Shown here piece after piece: positions 43,942 through 52,074 of a DNA stretch of 64,000 nt. The stretch covers positions 2,740,001 through 2,804,000 of the forward strand of contig NC_011891.1 in assembly GCF_000022145.1 (NCBI RefSeq), written 5' to 3'. Below the pieces are notes generated by a model. It was not told the origin of the DNA and did no database searches. It worked only from the letters and a program-made list of their open reading frames with translations. The stretch is from Anaeromyxobacter dehalogenans 2CP-1. Its GTDB lineage: Bacteria > Myxococcota > Myxococcia > Myxococcales > Anaeromyxobacteraceae. Numbering within the stretch: position 1 is the first letter of the stretch; every line of letters begins with the position of its first letter. Made by a program: the position numbers and the translations under genes.

Positions 43942-44553
43942 CTACGTGCGCGGGCGGGCCCCGGCGCGCCGGGCGGCGTCGGCGAGCACGTCGTACGGGC
44001 GGCAGCCGACCACCCGGAGCGCGTCGCCGAAGTCGAACGTCGGGATGCCGGTGACGCCGGCCCGCGTCGCCTCGGCGCGGGCCGCGTCCACCGCGGCGAG
44101 GCGCGCCGGATCCGAGCCCGCCGCCACCGCGGCGACCGGGTCCAGGCCGGCCTCGCGCGCCAGCCAGCGCAGGTCCTCGTCGGTTTCGATGCCCCAGCCG
44201 CGCCGCCAGTGCGCGTCGAACGCCACCGCCCGGTACGGCTCGAGCCGGCCCTGCTCGCGCGCGAGCTGCGCCACCGCCAGCGCGCGGCGCGTGTTGGGGA
44301 TGCGATCCGGCGGGCGCAGGTCGTCGATGCCGAAGCCCGCGGCGAAGGAGCGCAGGTAGCCGGACATGGCCTCCGCGTTCGGGAACCGCTCCGCCACCGC
44401 GATCCCGCCGGGCGGCGTGTCGGGGTGGAGCTCGTATCCCACCCACTCCAGCTCCAGCTCGTACTCGTCCAGCAGCCTGACCAGGCTGCTCCGCTCCGCG
44501 ACGAAGCAGAACGGTCAGACGAAGTCGGTGAAGAGTCTCAGGCGTGCAGGCAT
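43942..44553 (-). CDS. DsbA/FrnE-like oxidoreductase, probable selenoprotein (in-frame UGA at codon 13)
   Basis: Read through the UGA at 44515-44517, the frame gives 203 residues of a DsbA-family (FrnE, 2-hydroxychromene isomerase-like) thioredoxin-fold protein. The start is MPARLRLFTDFV, then the UGA codon, then PFCFVAERS; the family has CPFC or CPWC here, so UGA replaces the first catalytic cysteine and the motif is U13-P-F-C16. The rest is intact: LHPDTPPGG near 42-50, PNTRRALAVAQ near 86-96 and the cis-Pro loop GVTGIPTF (Pro171). An in-frame TAA four codons before the ATG means no other upstream start exists. Codons after the UGA have the normal high G/C third positions. A caller ignoring UGA would start at GTG 44442, losing the active site. 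Ribosome-binding site is poor. Sel genes are not in the window. Divergent from the DTW gene. Confidence 0.85.
44471..44490 (-). ncRNA. Candidate bacterial SECIS hairpin
   Basis: In the mRNA, AGCAGCCT and AGGCTGCT pair perfectly over eight bases around the loop GGTC, 24 bases after the UGA and with the loop starting 32 bases after it. That lies in the range known for bacterial SECIS elements. The E. coli fdhF/fdnG element presents GGUC in the loop that SelB recognises. The stem uses AGC, AGC, CTG and AGG codons for Ser-Ser-Leu and Arg; AGG is uncommon here. A second possible stem, CTGCTTCG/CGGAGCAG, lies nearer the UGA. Confidence 0.7.
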
Positions 44554-44633
44554 GCGGGAGAGTTAACGCGAGCGCGGCCCCGGTTCCACCCCACCGCGCG
44601 CGCCGCGGCCGCCCGTGGTAGATCGGCGTCGCC

Positions 44634-45239
44634 GTGCCCCCCGCCCCCGACCGCTGCCCGCGCTGCGCCTTCCCGACCGCGCTCTGCCTGTGCGCCGAGG
44701 TGCCGCGGCTCCGCGCCCCGGTCCGCTTCCTGATCGTGCGCCACGCCAGCGAGCGGGAGCGGATGACCAACACGGCGCGCTGGGCCGCCCTGGCGCTCCC
44801 CGGGACCGAGATCCTGGAGCACGGCCTGCCGGGCGAGCCCCTCGCGCTGCCCGACCTCGCCGCCGCCGGCGCGGTGGCGCTGTTCCCCTCCCCCGTCCCG
44901 ACCCCGCCGCCGCCCGCGCCGCCGCGCCTGGTGGTGGTGCCGGACGGCACCTGGAGCCAGGCCCGCCGCATGATGCAGCGGATCCCCGCGCTCCAGCGGC
45001 TCCCGCGGCTCACGCTGGGCGGTCCGCCCGACGGCCTGCGCCTGCGCCGCCCCCCGCGCGCCGACGGCATGTCCACGCTGGAGGCGATGGCCGGCACGCT
45101 CTCCGCGCTGGGCGCGCCGGACGCGGCGGAGCGGCTCCTCGGGCTGCACGCCGTGGCGGTGGAGCGGGTCCTCAGGCTGCGCGGCACCTGGGAGGCCGGC
45201 TGCGCCGAGGCCGCGCACGGCCACCTCCCCCGCGCATAG
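44634..45239 (+). CDS. DTW-domain protein (tRNA acp3U aminocarboxypropyltransferase type)
   Basis: A 201-residue protein with the zinc-like CPRCAFPTALCLCAEVPR N-terminus and the family-naming DGTWSQARRM (DTW) motif. DTW proteins of the TapT/TuaA group transfer a 3-amino-3-carboxypropyl group from SAM to uridine in tRNA (acp3U47). LIVRHASERERMTNTARW is the conserved N-terminal His/Arg region. It starts with GTG at 44634. It is 10 bases from the Tgt fusion gene, so these form a tRNA-modification operon. Confidence 0.88.
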   Translation: MPPAPDRCPRCAFPTALCLCAEVPRLRAPVRFLIVRHASERERMTNTARWAALALPGTEILEHGLPGEPLALPDLAAAGAVALFPSPVPTPPPPAPPRLVVVPDGTWSQARRMMQRIPALQRLPRLTLGGPPDGLRLRRPPRADGMSTLEAMAGTLSALGAPDAAERLLGLHAVAVERVLRLRGTWEAGCAEAAHGHLPRA

Positions 45240-45249
45240 GATCTGCCCG

Positions 45250-47289
45250 ATGCCCTTCCGCTTCCACCCCGGCCCGAGGGACGCCGAGACCCGCGCCCGG
45301 CGCGGCACGCTCGAGACGCCGCACGGGCGCGTCGAGACCCCCGCCTTCATGCCGGTGGGCACGCGCGCCAGCGTCACCGGGCTCACCCCCGCCGACGTGC
45401 GCGAGGCGGGCGCCGAGGTCATCCTCGGCAACACCTACCACCTGCTGCTCCGCCCCGGGCCCGAGGCGTTCCGCGCGCTCGGCGGCATCCACCGCTTCAT
45501 GCGCTGGGACGGCCCGATCCTCACCGACTCCGGCGGCTTCCAGATCTTCTCGCTCTCGCACGACCGCGTCATCACCGAGGCGGGCGCGCGCTTCCGCAGC
45601 TACGTGGACGGACGCCCGCAGCTCCTCACCCCCGAGTCCTCCATCGCGATGCAGACCGCGATCGGCTCGGACGTGATGATGGTGCTCGACGTCTGCCTGC
45701 CCTCCACCGCCGAGGCGGCCGAGATCCGCGCCGCCATGGAGCGCACCCACCGCTGGGCGCTGCGCAGCCTGGCCGCGCGCACCAACCCCGAGCAGGCGCT
45801 CTTCGCCATCGTCCAGGGCGGCCTCGACCCGGCGCTGCGCGCCGCCTCGGCCGGCTTCCTCACCCAGCACCCGTTCGACGGCTTCGCCATCGGCGGGCTC
45901 GCGGTCGGCGACACCCGGGCCGAGCGCGGCGAGGTGGTGGCGCGCGCCGCCGAGCTGCTCCCGCTCGATCGCCCGCGCTACCTCATGGGCGTGGGCACGC
46001 CGCCCGACCTCCTCGAGGCCATCGGCCACGGCGTGGACATGTTCGACTGCATCCTGCCCACCACGCTCGCCTGGCAGGGCACCGCCTTCACCTCCACCGG
46101 CCGCGTGCGCCTCACCCGCACCGAGCACCGGCTCTCCGAGCTCCCGCTCGACGCCGCCTGCGGCTGCGACACCTGCCGCGGCTGGAGCCGCGCCTACCTG
46201 CACCACCTGTTCAAGTGCCGCGAGCCCCTCGGGCCGCGCCTCGTGTCCGTCCACAACCTCCGCCACTACCTCGACCTCATGCGCGGCGCGCGCGCGGCCA
46301 TCGAGGCCGGCCGCTACGGCGCCTACCAGCGCGAGCGGCTCGAGGCGCTCGACCGCCACGAGCACGACCGCAGCGCACGCCCACCGGGCCGCCGCCGCCT
46401 CCCCGAGCCGCCGCCGCCGACGCCCGCGGCCCCGCCGGCGGAGGCGCCGCGCGACGGCGCCCGCTTCCACCTCGTCGTCACGTCCCAGGGCGCGCCCGCG
46501 GTGCGCGACTCGGAGTCCGGCGAGGTGATGCACCCGGTGATCGGCCCGGCGGTGGAGGCGGAGCGGCTGTACGTGGCCCAGTCGCGCCTCCGCGAGCGGC
46601 TCGCCGAGCCGGGGCCGCCGCTGGTGCTGCTCGACGTGGGGCTGGGCGCCGGCTCGAACGCGCTCGCCGCGATCCGCGCGGCCGGGGCGGTCCCGCCGGG
46701 CGGACGCGGCCTGGAGATCGTCAGCTTCGAGCGCGATCTCGGGGCGCTCGGGCTGGCGACGTCGGACGAGGGCGCGGCGCGGCTGGGCCTCGGGCCGGAG
46801 GACCTCGACGCGGCGCGGGCGCTCCTGCGCGACGGCGCCTGGGGCTCGGCGCGCGTGCGCTGGCGGATCGTCCTGGGCGACCTGCTGGAGACGCTGCCGC
46901 GGCAGGACCTCCGCGCCGAGGTGATCTTCTGGGATCCGTTCAGCCCGCGCGCGAACCCGGGCCTGTGGACGCTGGGGGCGTTCGCCGCCGCATGGGCGCG
47001 CTCCGGCCCGCGCTGCGCGCTGTACACGTACAGCACGGCCACCGCGACGCGCTCGGCCCTGCTCCTCGCCGGCTTCCACGTGGGCGTGGGCGACCCGAGC
47101 GGCCCGAAGGAGCAGACCACCGCGGCCGCGACGGATCCGGCGCTCCTGGCGCGCCCGCTCGACGCGCGCTGGCTGGCGCGGCTCGAGCGCTCCTCGGCGC
47201 CGTTCCCGCCGGACGCGCCTCCCGACGCGCTCGCGCGGGTGCGCGCGCACCCGCAGTTCTCGGCGCGGCGCGAGGAGGAGGTCGCGTGA
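45250..47289 (+). CDS. tgt: Fusion of tRNA-guanine transglycosylase with MnmC-type methyltransferase domain
   Basis: A 679-residue protein. Residues 1-375 are Tgt, which exchanges G34 for preQ1 in tRNAs with GUN anticodons: ETPAFMPVGTRASVTGL, DSGGFQIFSLS, GGLAVGDTRAERGEVV, MGVGTPPDLLEAI and the zinc cysteines CGCDTC at 304-309. The nucleophile Asp near 266 is present, but the following conserved PTRxxRNG loop reads PTTLAWQGTAF. Residues 415-640 resemble the methyltransferase half of MnmC (mnm5U34 formation): LLDVGLGAGSNALAAI and WDPFSPRANPGLWT, matching the DGFxPxxNPxxW signature. The FAD oxidase half of MnmC is missing. Its stop overlaps the next gene (GTGA). Confidence 0.88.
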   Translation: MPFRFHPGPRDAETRARRGTLETPHGRVETPAFMPVGTRASVTGLTPADVREAGAEVILGNTYHLLLRPGPEAFRALGGIHRFMRWDGPILTDSGGFQIFSLSHDRVITEAGARFRSYVDGRPQLLTPESSIAMQTAIGSDVMMVLDVCLPSTAEAAEIRAAMERTHRWALRSLAARTNPEQALFAIVQGGLDPALRAASAGFLTQHPFDGFAIGGLAVGDTRAERGEVVARAAELLPLDRPRYLMGVGTPPDLLEAIGHGVDMFDCILPTTLAWQGTAFTSTGRVRLTRTEHRLSELPLDAACGCDTCRGWSRAYLHHLFKCREPLGPRLVSVHNLRHYLDLMRGARAAIEAGRYGAYQRERLEALDRHEHDRSARPPGRRRLPEPPPPTPAAPPAEAPRDGARFHLVVTSQGAPAVRDSESGEVMHPVIGPAVEAERLYVAQSRLRERLAEPGPPLVLLDVGLGAGSNALAAIRAAGAVPPGGRGLEIVSFERDLGALGLATSDEGAARLGLGPEDLDAARALLRDGAWGSARVRWRIVLGDLLETLPRQDLRAEVIFWDPFSPRANPGLWTLGAFAAAWARSGPRCALYTYSTATATRSALLLAGFHVGVGDPSGPKEQTTAAATDPALLARPLDARWLARLERSSAPFPPDAPPDALARVRAHPQFSARREEEVA

Positions 47290-48275
47290 CCGCCTACCGC
47301 CCGAGCCGCTGGCTCCCGGGCGCGCATGCCATAACCGTGTTCGCGAGCGTGGCGCGCCCGCTGCCGCGCCCGCCCGCCGTCCGCGAGCGCTGGGAGCTCC
47401 CCGACGGCGACTTCCTCGACGTGGACCGCTTCGCCGGCCCCGCCGCCGGGGCGCCGGTGCTGGTGGTCTGCCACGGCCTGGAGGGCTCGTCGCGCGCCCC
47501 CTACGTGCGCGGGCTGGTGGCGCTGGCGCTCGCGCACGGCATGGGCGCGCTCGCGATGAACTTCCGCGGCTGCTCCGGCACCCCGAACCGGCTGCCGCGC
47601 TTCTACCACTCGGGCGAGACCGGCGACGTCGACGAGGTGGTGCGGCGGCTGGTGGCGGAGCGCCCGGGCCGGCCGCTGGTGCTCTCCGGCTTCTCGCTCG
47701 GAGGCAACGTGGTGGCGAAGTACCTGGGCGAGCGCGGCGACGACCTCGCGGCCGAGGTGCGGGGCGGCGCGGTGGTGTCGGTCCCGTTCGACCTCGCCCG
47801 CTCGGCGCGCGCCATCGACGGCCCGGGCTTCTGGAACTGGGTCTACCGCGAGCGCTTCCTGCGGCGGCTGCGCGCGAAGGCGCTGGAGAAGGCGGCCCGC
47901 TTCCCGGAGCGCCTCGACGCGGCGGCCATCCGCGCGGTGACCACCTTCGCCGGCTTCGACGGCGCGGTGACGGCCCCGCTCCACGGCTTCGCCTCGGCGG
48001 AGGAGTACTGGAGCCGCTGCTCGGCCGGGCGCTTCGTGGCGGGCGTGCGGCGGCCGCTGCTGGCGCTCGCCGCGCTCGACGACCCGATGGTCCCGCGCGA
48101 CACGCTGCCGGTCGAGGCGGCGCGAGCCAACCCGCACGTCGAGCTGGTCGCGACCCCGGCCGGCGGGCACGTGGGCTTCGTCTCGGGGGCGCCGTTCCGG
48201 CCCAGCTTCTGGGCGGAGCTGCGGGCGGCCGCGTTCGCGGCGGAGCTGGCCCGCGCCGGGCAGTCCGCGCGCTGA
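47286..48275 (+). CDS. Alpha/beta hydrolase, YheT/ABHD-type
   Basis: A 329-residue hydrolase. LVVCHGLEGSSRAPYVRGL is the oxyanion/His-Gly segment, MNFRGCSGTPNRLPRFYHSGE is characteristic of the YheT (UPF0017) branch, and the nucleophile elbow is SGFSLGGNV. Later segments ALAALDDPMVPRDTLP (Asp) and TPAGGHVGFV (His) complete the triad. It is cytoplasmic and probably an esterase/lipase of unknown substrate. GTG at 47286 overlaps the Tgt stop. Three bases separate it from the convergent membrane gene. Confidence 0.9.
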   Translation: MTAYRPSRWLPGAHAITVFASVARPLPRPPAVRERWELPDGDFLDVDRFAGPAAGAPVLVVCHGLEGSSRAPYVRGLVALALAHGMGALAMNFRGCSGTPNRLPRFYHSGETGDVDEVVRRLVAERPGRPLVLSGFSLGGNVVAKYLGERGDDLAAEVRGGAVVSVPFDLARSARAIDGPGFWNWVYRERFLRRLRAKALEKAARFPERLDAAAIRAVTTFAGFDGAVTAPLHGFASAEEYWSRCSAGRFVAGVRRPLLALAALDDPMVPRDTLPVEAARANPHVELVATPAGGHVGFVSGAPFRPSFWAELRAAAFAAELARAGQSAR

Positions 48276-48278
48276 CGC

Positions 48279-49379
48279 TCAGGGATCGAGCGCGACGCCG
48301 TCCATCGCCGAGCGCACCCGGCGCAGCCCGGCCGCCCCGGCCGCGCGGGCGTGCTTGATCGCGAGGTGGAGCCCGAAGCTCGCCGCGAGCACCAGCGCCG
48401 CGACCAGGACCGCGTTCCACGCCGACAGCGACGGCCCCACCCGCAGCGCGAGCCCGTGCCAGGTGGACCAGCCCCACACGATGGGGATGTGGATGGCGTA
48501 GACGCCCAGCGACGCCTTGCCGACCGGCGCGAGGCGCGCGGCCGCCGCCGCGGGGACCGCCGAGAGCGCCGCGAGCAGGAGCAGCACCGCGCCGATGCGG
48601 TAGGCGATGAGCCCGGGGTGCGCGGGGGGCAGGTCCTCGAGCCCGGTCCAGAGCGTCACCGCGAACATGGCGGCGCCGGCGAGGGCCAGCGCCACGGTGC
48701 GGCGCCGCGCGTCGGCGGGCGCGCTGAGCCCCACCACCGCGCCGGCGAAGAAGTAGATGCACCACGGGAGCAGCGGGAACGGCGACGTGCCGCCCAGCGC
48801 CTGCGCCACCGCCATCCCGAGCCCGGGGGCCGGCAGCTCCGCCGGCGCGGGCAGCACCGGCGCGGGCGCGCGCATCGCGAGCGCCACCGCCAGCACGCCG
48901 AGCAGCGCGAAGACGCCCACCTTCTCCCGCGACGTCCAGGGCAGCGCCAGCACCAGCGCGGCGACGAGCAGCGACACGCCGATGACGTGGAGCGCGTCGA
49001 ACGCGAGCAGGTGGCTCCACACCGCCGGATCCCCGGCGCGGAGCGCGTCGATCCCCCACCCCGGCCAGCGCAGCCCGTAGCCGATGGCCAGCAGGAGCAG
49101 CACGCGCCCGAGCCGTCCGCGCGGGATGTCGAGCCCGCGGGCCCGGCCCCGGCCGATGGCGACCGTCACCGCCCAGCCGGAGACCAGCATGAACAGCGGC
49201 GCGGTGAAGCCGCGCGCCTTCCAGTAGAGGACCATCCCCGGCGCGGCCCGCGCCTCCGCGGAGAGCAGCGCGTCGAGCGTGTGGCCGAACACCATGGCCA
49301 CCACGCCCACCGCGCGGGCGGCGTCGAGCGTCGGGATGCGGGGGGCCTTCGGAGGGGTCGTGAGGCTGCCGTCGGACAA
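48279..49379 (-). CDS. Multi-pass membrane acyltransferase-like protein (DUF1624/HGSNAT type)
   Basis: A 366-residue protein with about ten hydrophobic segments. Near the start, RIPTLDAARAVGVVAMVFGH and FTAPLFMLVSGWAV match the Asp/Arg and His features of the heparan-alpha-glucosaminide acetyltransferase-like catalytic domain family. ASLGVYAIHIPIVWGW near the end is typical of acyltransferase-like membrane proteins. The start is uncertain: TTG at 49379 is the best-placed in-frame codon and no ribosome-binding sequence is seen. Substrate unknown. Confidence 0.75.
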   Translation of the reverse strand: MSDGSLTTPPKAPRIPTLDAARAVGVVAMVFGHTLDALLSAEARAAPGMVLYWKARGFTAPLFMLVSGWAVTVAIGRGRARGLDIPRGRLGRVLLLLAIGYGLRWPGWGIDALRAGDPAVWSHLLAFDALHVIGVSLLVAALVLALPWTSREKVGVFALLGVLAVALAMRAPAPVLPAPAELPAPGLGMAVAQALGGTSPFPLLPWCIYFFAGAVVGLSAPADARRRTVALALAGAAMFAVTLWTGLEDLPPAHPGLIAYRIGAVLLLLAALSAVPAAAAARLAPVGKASLGVYAIHIPIVWGWSTWHGLALRVGPSLSAWNAVLVAALVLAASFGLHLAIKHARAAGAAGLRRVRSAMDGVALDP

Positions 49380-49479
49380 GGCGCTGCGCGCTATAGCACG
49401 GAACGCGCCACCGTGCAGGCGAAGCGGCGCCCGCGAGGGACGGGACGTCCCCCGGGGCGCCGCGGCGGTGCACGGACCG

Positions 49480-49773
49480 CTACTTCAGGCCGCCCTTCAC
49501 GTACTTCGCGACCGACTTCACCTCGTCGTCGCTGAGCTTGCCCTTGAAGCCGGTCATCTTGCCCTTGCCGTTCTCGACCACCTTCACGATCTCGGCCTCG
49601 GACAGCTTCACGGTGGTGAGGTCCTTCGCGCCGAGCGCCTTGCCGGCGGGCGCGCCCTTCCCGTCCTTGCCGTGGCACACGGCGCACTTCTTGGCGAACA
49701 CGGCAGCGCCGTCGTCGGCGCGGGCGGCGGCGGCGAAGGCGGCGAAGGCGAGGACGGCGACGAGACGCTTCAT
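49480..49773 (-). CDS. Small mono-haem c-type cytochrome
   Basis: A 97-residue secreted protein with signal peptide MKRLVAVLAFAAFAAAARA. One haem site, CAVCH, follows in KKCAVCHGKDGKG, and the distal ligand Met is probably in KGKMTGFKG. It resembles class I cytochromes c6/c553. It is the last gene of the cytochrome operon, 53 bases after the NrfD-like gene, and could be the soluble electron carrier reduced or oxidised by that complex. Confidence 0.92.
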   Translation of the reverse strand: MKRLVAVLAFAAFAAAARADDGAAVFAKKCAVCHGKDGKGAPAGKALGAKDLTTVKLSEAEIVKVVENGKGKMTGFKGKLSDDEVKSVAKYVKGGLK

Positions 49774-49826
49774 GGTGACCTCCAGGTGTGGTGCGGCATG
49801 TGAACGCTTCCGGCGTGTGAACGCAT

Positions 49827-51077
49827 CTAGGGAACCGGGTACCCGGCCGCCGGCGCATGGCCGTGCGCGCGCTCGGGCGCCCTGAACGTACCGACGAGGA
49901 TGGGCACCGCGATCTTCACCAGGATCGTGAAGGTCAGGAACCCCACCCCGAACACGCCCGCCGCGATGGCCCACTCCATCTTGGTCGGCGTGTACTCGTA
50001 GATCTGGCCCAGCGTGGACGGCGTGAAGCCGGGGATGATCAGCCCCATCCCCTTCTCGATGTAGACGCCGGCCCAGATGAGTACGCACCCGACGTTCAGG
50101 GTGACGAAGTTCTTGCGGGTGCGCGGCGTGAGGAACAGCAGGAACGCGATCACGCTGCACGCGAGCGACAGCCAGGCGTACTTCACCAGCACGGTGTGCT
50201 CGCCGATCCCGCCCCACAGGTACTTCGTGTAGAGCAGGTGCTCCGTCGCCGAGTAGTACTCCTTGAACAGCTCGGCGCCGAGGAGGAACAGGTTGATGAA
50301 CATCGCGTAGGCCATCAGCTCGGCGATCTTCCAGATGGCCTCGTCCTTGATCTCGAACTTGAACGCCTTCCGCAGCAGCTGGAACAGGATGATCATCACC
50401 GCCGGGCCGGAGCAGAGCGCCGAGGCGATGAAGCGCGGCGCCAGGATCGACGCGTTCCAGTACGGGCGCGCCGCCATGCCGTTGAACAGGAACGCGGTCA
50501 CGGTGTGCGTGGAGATCGACACCGGGATCGAGAGCAGCACCAGCGGCAGGAAGATGCGCTTGTCGTAGTGCTCGCCGCGGTAGGTCTTGAACAGCAGGTA
50601 CAGGACCAGCACGACGTTCAGCAACAGGTACGTGTTCAGCACCAGCGCGTCCCAGGTCAGCAGGGAGGCCGGCCAGTTCGGCGTGCCGAGGAACGGCATC
50701 ATGTGGTGGACGCGGTCGGGGCGGCCCAGGTCCACCGAGATGAACAGCAGCGCCATCACCAGCGCGCTGATGGCGAGCAGCTCGCCGAGGACCACCACCT
50801 CCTTGATGGGCTTCCACTGGTACACGTAGGCGGGGATCACCAGCAGCACCGCCGCCGCGGCCACGCCCACCAGGAACGCGAAGTTCCCGATGTAGAACGC
50901 CCAGGACACGTCGTCGCGCATGTTGCTGGCGATGAGGCCGGCGGTGGCCTGCCGCGTGTACGCCGCGACCCCCACCGCGATCACGCAGAGGAGGAACGCC
51001 ATCCAGGCCTTGTAGGCGCGGCCGCCCGAGAGCACCTGGCGGACGCAGCCCTTCACGAACTCGAGGAATCCGGACAT
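49827..51077 (-). CDS. NrfD/DsrP-type quinol-interacting membrane subunit
   Basis: A 416-residue integral membrane protein with about ten helices, of the NrfD/PsrC superfamily that exchanges electrons with the quinone pool. AFYIGNFAFLVGVAAAAVL, FISVDLGRPDRVHHMMP and NYFL-type loops such as LTWDALVLNTYLLLN are typical. Its length places it with the 10-helix DsrP/HmcC-like branch rather than the short NrfD. It starts 16 bases after the iron-sulfur gene. With that protein it should form a quinone/periplasm electron-transfer module. Confidence 0.9.
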   Translation of the reverse strand: MSGFLEFVKGCVRQVLSGGRAYKAWMAFLLCVIAVGVAAYTRQATAGLIASNMRDDVSWAFYIGNFAFLVGVAAAAVLLVIPAYVYQWKPIKEVVVLGELLAISALVMALLFISVDLGRPDRVHHMMPFLGTPNWPASLLTWDALVLNTYLLLNVVLVLYLLFKTYRGEHYDKRIFLPLVLLSIPVSISTHTVTAFLFNGMAARPYWNASILAPRFIASALCSGPAVMIILFQLLRKAFKFEIKDEAIWKIAELMAYAMFINLFLLGAELFKEYYSATEHLLYTKYLWGGIGEHTVLVKYAWLSLACSVIAFLLFLTPRTRKNFVTLNVGCVLIWAGVYIEKGMGLIIPGFTPSTLGQIYEYTPTKMEWAIAAGVFGVGFLTFTILVKIAVPILVGTFRAPERAHGHAPAAGYPVP

Positions 51078-51093
51078 CGTCGGGCCCTCTCCG

Positions 51094-52074
51094 CTAGGTC
51101 GCGTAGAAGTAGAAGAACTGCGGGTGGGTGGCGAGCTCCTCCTTGAAGACGAAGACCCGCTTCGTCTCCATCACCTTGCGGATCTCGCTCTCGGGATCGA
51201 GCAGGTTCCCGAACTTCCGGGCGCCCACCGGGCACACCTCGACGCAGGCCGTGTAGCGGCCCTCGCGCACGCGCTGGATGCAGAAGGTGCACTTCTCGAC
51301 CACGCCCTTCGGGCGCGGGCGGTTCCCGAGGTAGTGCTGGTCCGGGTTCAGCTCCTCGGCCGGCAGGTTCGGCGTGGCCCAGTTGAAGTGGCGCGCGCCG
51401 TACGGGCAGGCCGACATGCAGCAGCGGCAGCCGATGCACCAGTCGTAGTCCACGACCACGATGCCGTCCTGCTCCTTCCACGTGGCCTGCGTCGGGCAGA
51501 CCTTCACGCAGGGCGGGTTCCGGCACTGCTGGCACTGCACCGGGAAGTAGAACTTGCCCGGGCGCGGCACCGCGTCGGCCTCGTAGTAGAGGTCGGCGTG
51601 GGCCAGGTCCACGCCGTGCTCCTTGTCCATCTCCAGCACCTGGATCCAGTGGATCTGCGGCTCGGTGCGGGACTGGTTGTTCTCCTTCACGCAGGCGTAG
51701 ACGCATCGGCGGCAGCCCACGCAGCGGGAGATGTCGAGGCCGTAGCCGTACTCGACGCCGGGCTGCGGCCCCTTCGCGGAGACGGTGGTCTTCTTCCCGA
51801 AGCGCTCCTGGTTCCGCTTCTCCACCTTGGCGAGCACCTTCTTCAGCTCGTCCGGCGAGAGCTCCTTGAAGTGCTTGCGGAGGAAGTCCTCCATGTCCAG
51901 GCCGCTGCTGCACGACGCGAGCGCCGCGACCGCGGTGCCGGCGGCGGCGGTGCGGAGGAACGCGCGCCGCGCCGGGTCGAGCGGGCCGTCGCCGATGGGG
52001 TCGATGCCTTCGCGCGGCGACGGGGGCGGCGCGTCCGCGCCGCCCAGGACCGGCAGGCTCTTGTTCGGGGTCAT
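51094..52074 (-). CDS. Tat-exported four-cluster ferredoxin-like subunit
   Basis: A 326-residue NrfC/DmsB/PsrB-type protein with a Tat signal (DPARRAFLRTAAAG) followed by a LASC lipobox, so it is probably exported folded and anchored in the periplasm. Four sets of cysteines bind 4Fe-4S clusters: RCVGCRRCVYACV, CQQCRNPPCVKVCP, WCIGCRCCMSACP and CTFCIQ with CVEVCP. It carries electrons between the tetrahaem cytochrome and the NrfD subunit. Its start overlaps the cytochrome stop (ATGA). Confidence 0.93.
   Translation of the reverse strand: MTPNKSLPVLGGADAPPPSPREGIDPIGDGPLDPARRAFLRTAAAGTAVAALASCSSGLDMEDFLRKHFKELSPDELKKVLAKVEKRNQERFGKKTTVSAKGPQPGVEYGYGLDISRCVGCRRCVYACVKENNQSRTEPQIHWIQVLEMDKEHGVDLAHADLYYEADAVPRPGKFYFPVQCQQCRNPPCVKVCPTQATWKEQDGIVVVDYDWCIGCRCCMSACPYGARHFNWATPNLPAEELNPDQHYLGNRPRPKGVVEKCTFCIQRVREGRYTACVEVCPVGARKFGNLLDPESEIRKVMETKRVFVFKEELATHPQFFYFYAT

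Noticed and set aside
43942-44442. Short DsbA-like gene starting at GTG 44442
   Set aside because: This start lies after the active site. The frame reads back through UGA to an ATG with the missing family N-terminus, so the long form is preferred.
44515-44517. The UGA as an ordinary pseudogene mutation
   Set aside because: The rest of the gene is intact with normal codon use, UGA sits exactly on the catalytic Cys, and a SECIS-like hairpin follows. A simple nonsense mutation remains possible but is less likely.
45172-49473. A 1433-codon antisense frame over the tRNA-modification genes
   Set aside because: Low-complexity Arg/Ala/Gly translation with no family features; the plus-strand genes account for the DNA.
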